DNA from: Yamagishiella unicocca
Taxonomy: Eukaryota > Chlorophyta > Chlorophyceae > Chlamydomonadales > Volvocaceae
Direction: 5' to 3'
NCBI GenBank assembly: GCA_003116995.1
Contig: BDSL01000030.1
Span: forward strand, 744,001-808,000
DNA length: 64,000 bases
In this document: piece after piece, positions 10,701 to 20,794 of the stretch
Position numbering within the stretch: position 1 is the first letter of the stretch
Layout of the letters: each line of letters begins with the position of its first letter
Notes under the pieces: generated by a model
Databases searched by the model: none
What the model was told of the DNA's origin: nothing
Seen by the model: the letters and a program-made list of their open reading frames with translations, nothing else
Program-made: the position numbers and the translations under genes

Positions 10701-11606
10701 GGGAGGAGGCCCACACGGCGCCTGGGAGGAGGTGGCCGGGCACGGTGCGGGTGGGGTTGTGAGGTGTGCGGGTAGGGGTACGTAAAAGAACCGGTGACGC
10801 GACGGGACTGGGGTGTGGTGGGGGGTGTACGAGCACTTGATGGGGGGTTGGCGATGGAGTGGGCACGTGGGAGTGCGGCCTTGGGGTTCGCGACGAGATG
10901 CGGCATTACGGAGGTCGGTGATGTGCTGTGGCTGGGTCCGTGAACGGGGACGTGGAGGTGGGCAGGGGTGCGGTCTGGACGGCCGCGTGAGAGGCAGGGC
11001 GCAGTGGTTTTGCTGCGGGGGGTCGTTTTGTTCTAGGTGAGGAAGGCTGTTTGGGGGACGTGGGGGCGGCGAAGGGGGATTATGTGGGGTATGGGCGAGG
11101 GTGGGAGGGCTCGAGGCGCAGAGCGCTGGTGCGTCTGGCAGATGTCGCCGCATAGCGGCGTCGTACATGGTGAGCGGGAGCTACGAATACGGGCCCGTCC
11201 GAGGATGGGGGTTGTACGAGCCAGACGTCGCAGTGGCTTTACCCCGAGGGTGAAGGCAAGGTACGGCAGGCGAAGCGCGCTGTCGCTGTCCCCACCTCAT
11301 CTCAGCGAAGTCAATGACGGGCTTGAGCAATGTTCCGTCCATGTCTGCGCCCAAGGAAGGATGCGGCCGGCTACTTGACGGCTGTAAGGCAGAAACCTCG
11401 CACGGAGGCGAGCCGCGCGCGGTGTGCGTCCGTGGCATGGATTCAAGTGAATGCTTACCGAATACAACTCCGCGTGCGATGGGCTTCCCCCCTGGATCCA
11501 TCCTTGCTGCTGATGTCTGAAATGCGCGGTGGTAATGTGGGGTGCAAGTGCGCCAGAGCGCTCTGTATGCGCCTGGCGCCCTCCAAAGAGCAGTGTAAGT
11601 GGCCAT
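7727..11606 (-). CDS. HAD-superfamily hydrolase (plant At2g33255-like), organelle-targeted
   Basis: Eight minus-strand exons join in frame to 255 residues: 11606-11459, 11344-11296, 10721-10610, 10273-10200, 9745-9638, 9134-9041, 8637-8524 and 7795-7727. All junctions are GT-AG and restore motifs. VVF joins DMDGTLLKPVIDF, giving HAD motif I with nucleophile D50 and D52. GLITRN (129-134) is motif II with its Thr, K164 in FPYKPSP is motif III, and VGDSLKDD (187-194) is motif IV, followed by SGNRAGA. A small cap lies between motifs I and II, as in subfamily I. The family dephosphorylates small phospho-metabolites; the substrate is unknown. Residues 1-35 are rich in Arg, Ala, Ser and Thr with almost no acidic residues, consistent with an organelle transit peptide. 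The ATG at 11606 was chosen for this; an in-frame ATG lies at 11693. The start lies 137 bp from the divergent NUDCD1 start. The last intron holds copies of the interspersed element. Confidence 0.9.
7901..7936 (+). repeat. Partial copy of the ~75-bp interspersed element (copy G)
   Basis: Plus-strand sequence GCGAGGAAGAACCGTGGACG followed by an A-run matches one end of the family seen at 53846 and 15776. It lies in the last intron of the HAD gene, just over 100 bp from that intron's 3' splice site at 7796. It is short and diverged, so this is the least certain member apart from the NXD1 copy. Confidence 0.5.
8361..8436 (-). repeat. ~75-bp interspersed element (copy C)
   Basis: The reverse complement matches the family along its length: GAGGAAGAGCCGTGGATG, an A-rich block, ACCGGTTAGAAT, AACGTTTCGAGA and CATGCTGGAGAAC. 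It sits in the last HAD intron, about 90 bp inside the 5' splice site at 8523. Flanking DNA (8290-8520) is a low-complexity C/T-rich tract of repeated CCCCTCACCCC blocks. Confidence 0.8.
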
Positions 11607-11743
11607 AAGTAAATTGGATTGGAGGGCCGCGACAGGCTTTTTCTGTGCATGGGAATTTTCCGGCACACCGAACAACGCCAAACTGCCTCGCAAGTTACAT
11701 TCCGCAGTTTACGCGTGATCAGGATTCAATATATTAGCATGCC
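11607..11743. promoter_or_regulatory. Compact divergent promoter of HAD and NUDCD1 genes
   Basis: Only 137 bp separate the two start codons, so both 5' UTRs and both core promoters must lie here or overlap coding DNA. An AT-rich ATATATTA stretch (about 11729-11736) near the NUDCD1 start is the only TATA-like sequence seen. Transcription starts cannot be read from sequence alone. Confidence 0.6.
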
Positions 11744-14700
11744 ATGGCATCATCACCTGAACCTGCAACCATGAGCGTGGAGCTCAACCTAGACCGCAAC
11801 TTTCTGCACACGCAATTTGCAAGCTGGAGGCTGCAGCCCTTGGCAGCCGTCAGTAGGTACCAGCTATCAACTACTGGTCACGCTTCTGGAGTAGTCTCCA
11901 CGGCAGTGGATTTCTTGCACACACGCGCGTCGGTACTACGCAACCATCTACTTCAGAGCGAAGGCCGGCTCTTCGTATTCACGCAATCGGAGGGCACGCC
12001 GGGATACTATGTTTACGAGCTTTTGTCAGCACCGGCCTCGGACCAGGGCTTGCTTGCGTCCCAGGTAGCAGGCGAGTCGGCGAAGCTTCGCCGGGAGAGC
12101 CAACTGCGGCGGGTTTCAGCGGAAATTGCCAACCCCCTCCCCGACTGTCCTGACCCACAAACCGCAACGCCACAAAACAAAGACACGTGTGATTGACTCT
12201 CTGGCTTGCCGCGTCGCCACCCGCGCCCGTTTGCCCCCTGTCCAGAGCTGGGCCTGGACGCTGGGGAGCAGTCCGTGGGCGGTGCAGCGGAGGCGGTTAT
12301 GGACTGCAGCCTGGCCGTCGTGGCCGACCCAGGGCAGAAGCAGCTGCCAGCCGATGACGCTACAGTCGCCGGTGGGGCAGCAGGGGAGGCAGGGGAGGCG
12401 ACCGCAGTGCCGGCCGGCGCCACGTCACAGCTGCTGCTGTCACGTGGCCACGGCGACGTCGTGCTCATGCGCCGCCGGGGCAGTACCGTGTCGTACAGCA
12501 ACCCAGTGCACCCCATCCGACCGCAGCTGCCGTACAGCGGCGTGCGGCCGATCGTCCTCGAGGCGGCCGTCGGGCATGCCAACGGTGCGGAGGGAGTGGG
12601 TTGCTTTGGGGGCGTGCGGTGCCAGCACAATGAATGAGCGTGCACTTCGGGCGGATTCTAGTGAATGTTTTGGGGCCAGGGTAGAAGCTCATATTGGTCA
12701 TGTGAGGCAAAGTATCTGATGGCCTAGGAATACGACCATTGTGGAACACATATGTTTTGAGGCATGCGCGTGGGGCAACTTGGGTTGGGAGGGCTTGAGA
12801 CGGGGTGCAGGGAGATGGCGGTGGTCAAGGGAGGGGTGGGCTGCATTCCGGGTGCCCGCACAGCGGTAGGTGCGCACAGGGCCTGACATCACATGTGGTG
12901 GTGGTGGTGGTGGTGGGCATAAGGCAGTGCTCCAGGGCAGCCCGGCCGCTACCCCACGACCCCTCCCTCCTGTCCCCAGGCACCCTCCCCTGCCTCCCCT
13001 CCCCGCCCAACGCCTCCTCTCCATGTTGTACTTCCCGCTCCCTCCCCCCTCCCCCTTCATCTCAGTTCTCTTGCTAGCGCCCAAAACCGGTTCTGCGAAA
13101 AGTTTACGTGCGTCGCGCGGGGTCCTCGCTTCCTTTCGTCTCGCCGTAGCCGACATAGCTTAGCCGCCAACGGTCATATTACGACCTTCGGCTTTCGTAT
13201 CCCCAACCCAGTTCTCCCGCATGCATCTCAAAACTTCTGTTTCAAACGATTTTTTTGGACATCCACGGGTTTCCCTCGAACCCCTTCATCTCAGGCGACA
13301 TCACCGCCGTGATGTGGGCTATCCGCGGCAAGGGACCCCACCACGTGGCCTGCTGCGAGGTGTTCGAAGTGACGCTGAGGCCGCAGCAGGAGGCGGAGCA
13401 GCAGCAGCCAGCATCCGAGCAGCAGCAACCAGGGTCCGAGCAGCAGCAGGAGCCGGCGGCTGGCCGCCTGCAGCTGAGCACCGTGGGCGTGCGGCTGCTG
13501 CTGGTGCGTGCCTTGATGCCGGGGCTGCACTGCGACCTGCAGGGTTTTTTTTGAAAAAAGAGAATCCGCAATTCCACGGCGGACCTGCAGGGGGCCCCCG
13601 GTGCCTCGCTATGACCTCGCTAGCGGTGTGGACACCCTGCCCCTATCCCGGTGGCCGGCCCCAACGCGGCAACCCGCCCCCATACACACGTCTTCGGTTC
13701 CTGCCCCGTCACCGCGGCCCTACCCCGATGGCTCTATCAGCCCGCATCACGCGCTTTGTCTTTACGCGGCAGGCCGCGCCCCCTAAGAGTTGCGCCATGT
13801 ATTGGCGCCTCACCCTGAGCTCGCCCTGGCCCCTCGCCTGAATCACCCCCCACCCTCGTGTTCTCCCACGTCCTTGCCGTCCTCAACCCATGTGTGGCAA
13901 ACACGTGTTTCCACGGTCCCCCCCCCCCCCTCGTAGCGCACCAAGCTGCCGCCCCACCTGGTCCGTGTGCTGCCGGCCCCCGCTCCCGCGGCGAGTGGCA
14001 ACCCCCCGGGGGAGGCCGTACCGGGCCAGGGCGCTCTCTTGCTGGGCTTCGACCCCAACACGTCGGGGCTGGAGCACGAGGACGACGAGGTGGCGCCACT
14101 GCCGGGTGCGGGGACCGGGGGTTGCGGGTACCGGGGGGTGCGGGGCCCTGGGGGTGCGGGTACAGGGGGGTGCGGGGGTGCGGATGGCCGCACCGCACGC
14201 TGTGGATGGGGGCTGGCAGGATGGTTCGGCTGCAAGGCCGCACGGACCCCTCCACCACTCGTCAGGCTACCGCGGTGCCAGCAGCCCCGGCCCCGGCCCC
14301 GGCCTTCGCCCTCTGCAGGCGTGGACCGGCCTTCAGCCACCGCAGCTGCCGCTGGCGGCGGCGCTATGGAGGAGGGGGACGATGACGGCGACGACATGGA
14401 CCCGCGAACCCTGGAGCAGGCGGCGGCGCGGCTGGCGCACATGACGAGCGAGGAGCGCGTGGGGGCGCAGCCGCCGGCGCAGTGGGCGGACATCTACAAG
14501 GAGAGCGGCCCGGACGGCGTAGGGGCCATGGGGGCGGAGCCGGCAATCGACCTGGCGGCGTGGTGGCTGGGGAGCGGCGGCGGCGGCGCGAGGGAAGGGG
14601 ACGGGGGAGAGAAGGTGCGCCTGCAACCAGCTAGCTGGTTGGATTGCTGCTGGACTCTCCGGATCGCCTGGTGCCGCACCGTACCGCCTTCCTGGCCTCA

Positions 14701-15774
14701 CCCGCTCGGCTCGCAGGCGTCGGCTGACTCGGCCCTGCCGCCGGCCGCCCCTGCACACGCCTCCCACTGCACCCTGCCGCCGGCCGCCCCTGCACACGCC
14801 TCCCACTGCACCCTGCCGCCGGCCGCCCCTGCACACGCCTCCCACTGCACCCTGCCGCCGACCCCCCCTGCACCCGCCCCCCCCTCAGGCGCTCCCGCCC
14901 TTCTGGCGCCTGTCCTGCGGGGCGCACCGCCTGCTGACGACCGAGTGCGCCGCGCAGCCGCTACAGCCGCTACAGCCGCTACTGCTGGGCCTTACGGACG
15001 ATGTGGACTGTGCGGTGGTGCGGGTGGACTGGCAGCCGCACCCAGCTGCGGGGCCGGCGGACGAGGCCCCGGCGGTGCAGGTGAGGCTGGCCATCTGGGT
15101 ACTTGGGGCGGAAGGTGGCGGCGAAGGAGATGCAGCGGGAGCGGCATCCCTTGCCGTATCAGCGGCCCAAACACGGCACCATATGACAGGTTGCCGGGCA
15201 TCCAATGCCCGATAGCGCGCCGGGTGCGAGAGGTGTCACACATTCGCAATCCCGGCCCTCCTCGCCTCGCCTCCACTCTCCTCTCCTTTCCGCTCCTCTC
15301 CTTTCCGCTTCATCGCCATGAAGCACAGTTCGCCGTCCATCCTAGACCTACGCCTCTTCCCACTCGCTTTAGAGTCAGAACCTTCCTCTCGGGCGCCCTC
15401 CGCTCCGGCAGGCTCGGCACATGGTCAGCATTCCCGCCCTGGCCTACGTGGCGGCTGGGAAGACCTACAAGCGCCACCTGCTGCTCGCCAGCTCCGGAAC
15501 CGCGGCCGATGCTGGCTCCGAAGCCTCGTGGCGCCCGAGCGGCGGTGGGCCCCCTCTGGCGGCCGTACTGGTCGAGAGCCAGCGCTTCATGTACCTGTAC
15601 GGCGCCACCAGCACGCAGGAGGAGTACGGCAGGCAGCAGGTGGTGGAGCTGGGGCTGGAAGAGGGCGAGACGGTGCTGGGGTCGAGGCTGGTGGAACAGG
15701 GCGCTGAGGCGGGGGGGCCGATCGTGGTGGTCGCGACCCAGCGGCGGCTGCTGTCCTACCGGCTTAGGATGTGA
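11744..15774 (+). CDS. NUDCD1: NUDCD1 (NudC domain-containing protein 1) homologue apparently lacking the CS domain
   Basis: Seven exons join to 631 residues: 11744-12071, 12246-12584, 13295-13503, 13937-14105, 14319-14614, 14889-15080 and 15412-15774. Family landmarks, recalled from the human protein and not aligned here: LDRNFLHTQFASWRLQPL at the N-terminus, ITAVMWAIRGKG and FEVTL mid-protein, AAARLAHMTSEE, DDVDCAVVRVDWQP, then PALAYVAAGKTYKR and VLVESQRFMYLYGA at the C-terminus. In animals NUDCD1 is a beta-propeller protein with an inserted CS (p23-like) domain and acts as an HSP90-associated co-chaperone adaptor. Here the acidic LEHEDDEVAPLP segment that precedes the CS domain joins directly to the MEEGDDDGDDMD/AAARLAHMTSEE segment that follows it. 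The 213-bp intron between holds no CS-like coding. Intron 1 fits only as GC-AG (CAG|GCGAGT). Exon 2 shows little recognisable conservation. The identity is fairly secure; the domain loss depends on the exon model. Confidence 0.82.
13211..13284 (+). repeat. ~75-bp interspersed element (copy D)
   Basis: A copy in NUDCD1 intron 2 that ends about 10 bp before the 3' splice site (TCATCTCAG at 13286-13294). It reads GTTCTCCCGCATGCATCTCA, then an A/T-rich block, then CATCCACGGGTTTCCCTCGA. It lies in the same sense relative to the gene as copies B and E. Confidence 0.85.
14735..14888. repeat. 39-bp tandem repeat in a NUDCD1 intron
   Basis: Three near-perfect copies of a 39-bp unit beginning CTGCCGCCGGCCGCC start at 14735, 14774 and 14813, with a degenerate fourth at 14852. 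The array runs into the C-rich tract of the 3' splice site at 14888. The unit is a multiple of three and the frame stays open, but exon joining places it in an intron. Confidence 0.85.
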
Positions 15775-16851
15775 GGATTTCGAGGAAGACCCGTGTATGT
15801 GAGGAAAAGCGTTTAGAAAAGACGTTTTGAGATGCATGCTGGAGAACTTGGGTGAGGACACGAAAGACGAAGGTCGTACGTCGACCGTGATGTGAGGAGG
15901 GGCGGGGGAGACGAGCGGTGTGGGCGGGATGTGGATCCGGGGTGTGGGCGGGACCGGGCTCAATCCGGGGTTTGCCGGGACGCAGTCCTCATTGGCGCTC
16001 CACTGCTAGGAGGTGCATTGGGCTGGCAGGTGGTGGGGGCGGTGGGGGCGTGTGTGCAGCGCATGTGCAGCGCATCCGTAGCAACAACGGCCATGGAAGC
16101 TCCTCTTGGGGAGGGCGTGGACGGGGCTGGGATTTGGTTGGCTGCTCGTGCGCGGCGTGAAGTTGCTGGGGGGGCGGGCTGGTGCCCTGGCTGCGGAATG
16201 TTGCGTTGTCGCCGCCGCTGCAGCCGGTTGTTCGCCAATACATGTGGATTAGGCTTTGCAGACGCGGGAATTGACAGGATGAAATGCGAGTCTATGGAAC
16301 ATGCAACTGCGCTAAAATTTCTGCTTCCCTGAACCATCATCACACGCGGACAACCGGCGTGGTATCAGGTGTCGCGCTGTGGGGTAGGGGAGCTCGGGTC
16401 AGCAGTGCAAGGGAGGTGCCCCTCAACAGGGTCTTCTAGGGCCCCCCTTTAGTCGCGGAAGGTCGAAAGCCAAAATGGTAGCCTGTTGGGTGTTATGAAA
16501 GCGAACGGGGTGGTTAAGGCTGTCCGTTACGGAGTCGTCAGGGGATCTGTGTACGACAAAATGCGTCTGGTCATTGCGCGCCAAGTTGTCCTTAGTCGCT
16601 AGTTGATGTGGGTCCTTCATATATGTGGTGCAGTGCTGTTATTCTGTAATCCAAGCCTAGAGGTTAGGCTCGATTCGGTGCATCGAGTAAACTGCCACCA
16701 GCTCGCGCAATAGTAACTCGGATCAACCGTGCGGTGAGCAGGCGGTTCTGTTAGGACGGCTGAAATTACAAATAAATAGGCCCAAAAATACCAAACGTCC
16801 ACCAATTTCATCGTCTTACGGGAGTCGCGTCCGGACCTGCCATTGGGAAGG
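15775..16851. other. Region between NUDCD1 and NXD1 with interspersed element copy A
   Basis: No supported exon. The first 80 bp (15776-15856) are a full copy of the interspersed element in the reverse orientation relative to the gene, starting directly after the NUDCD1 stop codon and probably in its 3' UTR. It contains GACGTTTTGAGATGCATGC. A TGTAA at about 16646 is a possible polyadenylation signal. Confidence 0.65.
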
Positions 16852-19800
16852 ATGGTCTACGAGAAGCCACCATGGGTGTTCAAGGGAAAGTGAGTGACAG
16901 TTATAATGTTCTGAAACAGATAGAGTTTGTTGCTCAGTTACAAGCACTTGGCCAACCGGTGGCATTGTCACGACTCGGCGTGCAGGGCGCTTTATCAGCT
17001 TCAACTTGTCAAGAGCGAAGAGGTACGCGGCGTTTTTAGTAGGGGTGGGCACAAAATCGGCCTCCTTCACGTCATCCTATACCGTGGCTCTATCACCCGT
17101 GCCCCAGGTCCTGCTCCCGCCACCCATCTTCTTGTAGACTCGCTCCCCGACCCCTCACCCCAAATTCCACCACATCCTCTCTTTTTAATGGATCAGCCAT
17201 AGGCGACACCCATGCCTGTTCTCCTCCGTCCAACTGCCGTCCGCAAACCCGACCCCGCCATCTGGCCTCCGCCACCAATCCGCAGGCGCGAAAGTATATA
17301 CCTGATCAGTTCAAGCTGGTGGAGCTGTTCGGGTGCGGCCGGGGCCCGGGGAGTGTCCGGCCGGCCAGCTGGCTATGGGAGTGTGCGGGGTCGCAGAGAA
17401 GCTCCCTCATCGCCGACGGTGGCGAGGGGGATGCAGCCAAAGCTCACTGACCCTGCAGCGTCAGCTGCCTTCCTGGCGCACCTCGACACGTGAAGCTGTT
17501 CGATCGCACGACGCCATGATGTCGGGGTCAAGCACTGCATGATGTTGCCGTCAAACGTCAGTCAACCACCCGTACCAGCGCTCACCCGCGATGCACTCCT
17601 CAGCCTCTCTGAACACCCTTTTGTTGCCGTGCATCCCGTGACCTGTCGAAACGCAGCTATACTTTGGGCGGCTTCTACCTGGCACGGTACGACGGCAGCC
17701 CCACGGGGGCGTTTGACGAGGTGAGTGCGGCTTGGAGGGTGGGGTGGAAGGTCCGAAGGCTGGTAGTAGTTCGCCTGGAACCGGCCGCACAGACACATAG
17801 GGGCGATTGGGCTCGAAACCCCCTATCGCGGCCCCTACCCCTACCCCACCGCGGCCCCACGTTCCCCCTCCGCCTCCTCCCCCTCCCCCTCCTCTTCCAT
17901 GCACAATGAAGCGACAGCATATTTCAAACGCACATACGCCCTCACCCGTCTCCTCACACCACTCCCAACACCACCGCACCCCCCGCCCTCACCCCTCTCC
18001 TCGCTTCACCAGCTAGTGGCCATGGCCGGCCTGGTGTGGAACCCGCCCACGTCGTGCGCCTGGGCAGCCAGGGTGTACGTCAACAACAGGTGGGCGCAAG
18101 CGGCCGCGGAGCGGGGGGGAGACGGGGTTATGCCGCCTGGAGCCCCCCAGAGCCCTAGCCTCGAGGGGACAACATCTCGAGGGGGCACCACCCGGGGACG
18201 CAACCTGCAGAGGACCCACACGATTACGTGCTGCGCTCGTAGCTCGGACCTTGCTCGTGCTGCGGGTCCATCTCATGGCCTTGGCCTCGTCCTCGGGTTC
18301 GACCCACGCCACCACCGAGCCCGCTCGCCCGCAGTGGCCCCCCTCACGGACCTCCCCTTCCCTCCCTGCCCCGTTACGACCACTACTCCAGGGATGCTCG
18401 CGACCACGGCGTCCAACACGTGGGTCTTCCATCGCGCCTAGCGAAGTTTAGGCTTACGAATGGTGACAGAGCCGGGCAGAGCAGCTGGTGGCAGTCAGCC
18501 CCGACGGGTGAGGACAGCCGTGAGCTGGGTTGGGTCGGCGGTGGCTGGACGACGGTACGAGGCTTGCAGCAGGGTTGCAGCGGACGTCCCTGGGCGGCGG
18601 CGAGAGGGGTTACGAGGGAAACGCGTATCCGCGTAAAACCCTGTTCGGAACCGACGTTTGGGACATTGGGGGGAGGAAACGAAAACCGGAAGTTACGGCT
18701 ACTCCAGCTTCTGCGCATAGGCTAACGGGAAAAAAGGAGAACCCCGCGCTGCGTAGGTACAATTCAGGAGCTCAGGTCGGAGAACGCGCAGAATAGGGCG
18801 GAGCCAATGGAAGCGCCTTTGCCGCTAGGTCAAACATCCTCTTTTAATCCCCAATGGATCACCATACCTGCCCTGAATCCGCCCGCTCCGTTTGTGAAGG
18901 CGGGGCAAAGCAACAACAACAGCCACCGCACGTGCTGGAACTGAGTAACGTGGACACTGGGCGAGGCCGGGCGCTGTCAGTCCCCATCTGCCGCCTCACC
19001 CTGCCGGGCGCAGACCGCCCGCTCGGCCCCCGCATCAAGCTGTCGCTGCCCAGCTTCAGGTGGGTCACGCGGGGGCTGCCAGTGGCCAGGAGGGCCCCGG
19101 GCGGGTTGGTTCCGGTGAGAGGAAACGATGGGCGTGAGGGAGGGCCACTGAGATACGAGCCAGCCCTCGCCAGTGCATTCCTCCTTCCCCACACCGTAAC
19201 CCTTCCCCCTCTCGCCGCCTCTTCCTCCTCACATTCATCATCCTCACGGGTCGCTTTTCGCGTTTCCTGTCTACCCCCTGCCCTCCCCAACCCGCCCGCC
19301 CCCAGCGGCGCCACTCCGGAGGTACCCGGCCTGCTGCGCTACGCCTGCGACCTGAGCACCCACGTGGGCCTGGTGGCGCCGCTGCACGTGGAGGTGCCGC
19401 CCCCCGGCCGTGGCGAGGAGGACAGCCCTGAGTGCCTGGCGGCGGTGCTCGCGGGGCGGCCGCTGGTGGCCATCGAATTCGCGCAGATGGAGGTAGGCGC
19501 GACGCCGGCAGGGGGAAGTGGCGAAAGGACCCGTGGCATGAAGACCCGGGGAGGGAAGTGGCATGAAGACCCGGGGAGGGAAGTGGCATGAAGACCCGGA
19601 GAGGGAAGTGGCATGAAGACCCGGGGAGGGAAGTGGCATGAAGACCCGGGGAGGGAAGTGGCATGAAGACCCGGGGAGGGAAGTGGCATGAAGACCCGGA
19701 GAGGGAAGTGGCATGAAGACCCGGGGAGGGGAGAGGGGGGAGGGGATTGAGAGGAACCCCGTGGTTGTGCGACAGCAACACTCTGGCCCTGTTGCGCGAC

Positions 19801-20027
19801 AACGTGTTGCGCCACCTGCTGCTGTGCAACCTGCTGCTGTGCAACCTGCTGCTGTGCAACCTGCTGCTGTGCAACCTGCTGCTGTGCAGATGCGGGTGGA
19901 GGCGCCGGAGGCCCTCATGCTGGACTACGGCGCCAACCAGCAGCAACCGGCCCCGTCGCAGCGGTGGGCGGGGGACAGGGCCGCGAGCCTCACTGCCGCG
20001 TGGGCGGCCAAGGTGGTGGCGCTGTGA
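16852..20027 (+). CDS. NXD1: NEOXANTHIN-DEFICIENT 1 (NXD1) homologue
   Basis: Nine exons give 287 residues: 16852-16889, 16986-17022, 17286-17332, 17657-17720, 18013-18089, 18392-18507, 18900-19059, 19306-19492 and 19890-20027. Joined sequence shows the plant NXD1 pattern in order: YEKPPWVFKGKALYQLQLVK, LVELFGYTLGGFYLARYDGS, AMAGLVWNPPTSCAWAARVY, HVGLPSRLAKF, ICRLTLPG, IKLSLPSF, LLRYACDL and MRVEAPEALMLDYG. The family resembles acetoacetate-decarboxylase-like folds. In tomato and Arabidopsis its loss abolishes neoxanthin, though it is not a proven catalyst, so a role in xanthophyll metabolism is inferred. Short first exons are certain from motif joins. The exon 6 end and exon 7 start (weak GTGAAG acceptor) are the least sure. 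Intron 8 carries two minisatellites. A TGTAA at 20145, about 120 bp past the stop, is a good polyadenylation signal. No transit peptide is evident. Confidence 0.93.
18605..18680 (+). repeat. Diverged candidate copy of the interspersed element (copy H)
   Basis: In NXD1 intron 6, CGAGGGAAACGCGT, an A-run, GTTCGGAACCGACGTTTGGG and a G-rich end follow the same order of blocks as the family consensus with many substitutions. A chance match is possible. Listed because it again lies in an intron. Confidence 0.35.
19535..19734. repeat. 25-bp minisatellite, 8 copies, in NXD1 intron 8
   Basis: Eight head-to-tail copies of a 25-bp unit (GGCATGAAGACCCGG then GGAGGGAAGT) start at 19535 and repeat every 25 bp. 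Copies 3 and 7 share a GG-to-GA variant, which suggests duplication of a four-copy block. The period is not a multiple of three, and the array lies between exon 8 (ends 19492) and exon 9 (starts 19890). Confidence 0.95.
19816..19890. repeat. 15-bp repeat, 5 copies, running into the exon 9 splice acceptor
   Basis: Five copies of CTGCTGCTGTGCAAC start at 19816, 19831, 19846, 19861 and 19876. The last copy ends GCAGA instead of GCAAC, and that change supplies the AG used as the 3' splice site of the last NXD1 exon (19889|19890). Confidence 0.93.
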
Positions 20028-20794
20028 GGACCAAGGAGTGGGGGGAACATCTGCACTGGTCAGGGCGGGGACTGGGAGAAGGGGTGTGAGGACAAAGGGG
20101 TGGGGGACATATTGGGCTGGCCGGAGCAGGGGCGGCGGGTGTACTGTAATGGATCGGGCGAGGAGCGCACGCCGATAATGACAAGAAGAGGGGGGGGGAG
20201 GCGCATACCGTGTCAACAGGATGGCGAGGATGTAAGGCGATGTCCTGCCAGCAAGAGCGTGATGCGGCTAGTCCGGTGGGTAGATGACGGACGGACAGAG
20301 GCTGGCAAATATCGACGGAATGACTTCAAATAAGGTTGGCGCACGAGGCGCACTCAATATGTAACGTGGCCCCACCTACTGCCGCGCTTGTTTTCGCGAG
20401 GAACCCAGAACGGACCCGTGGGTCGACCTCCACCCCAGTGTCCGGCCCATAATTAACAAGCTGCAGAAAGGAAAGCATTTCTCTGGGGTTTGGGGACGCG
20501 CGTGTAAGCCTACTTGTCCAGTCACGCTACGCCGCGAGAGCTTTAAAGAAGCGATTAACAAAAACAAGTTATGTAAATAGTATAATAGAACACGTAGGTA
20601 TTGTTTTACTGGAAATAGGTGCAAAAAGCTTCGAAACGGGGTGTCGTTCATCGCGGCCTGACTTGGCCGCCCTTTTGTCGAAAAGTTAGGCAAACTTCCC
20701 TTCTTTCCATTCCATACTTCTATAGACTTTTGTATTCTTAAGGTTTAATTGCTTTTGGTGGCGGGATAGGCCGCCAACCTAAATCCGCTCAAAA
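20028..20794. other. Intergenic region between NXD1 and eIF3i
   Basis: Holds the NXD1 3' UTR, with TGTAA at about 20145, and an AT-rich stretch (about 20530-20790) just upstream of the eIF3i start that is the likely promoter and 5' UTR. No exon seen. Confidence 0.6.

Noticed and set aside
13504..13560. Extension of NUDCD1 exon 3 through GLHCDLQGFF
   Set aside because: Using the donor at 13503 (CTG|GTGCGT) joins exon 4 in phase and restores the expected order; the later GT lies in a T-run and gives the wrong phase.
19065..20216. A 383-residue minus-strand open frame across NXD1
   Set aside because: It is created by the 25-bp and 15-bp minisatellites staying open in all frames. The joined plus-strand exons match NXD1.
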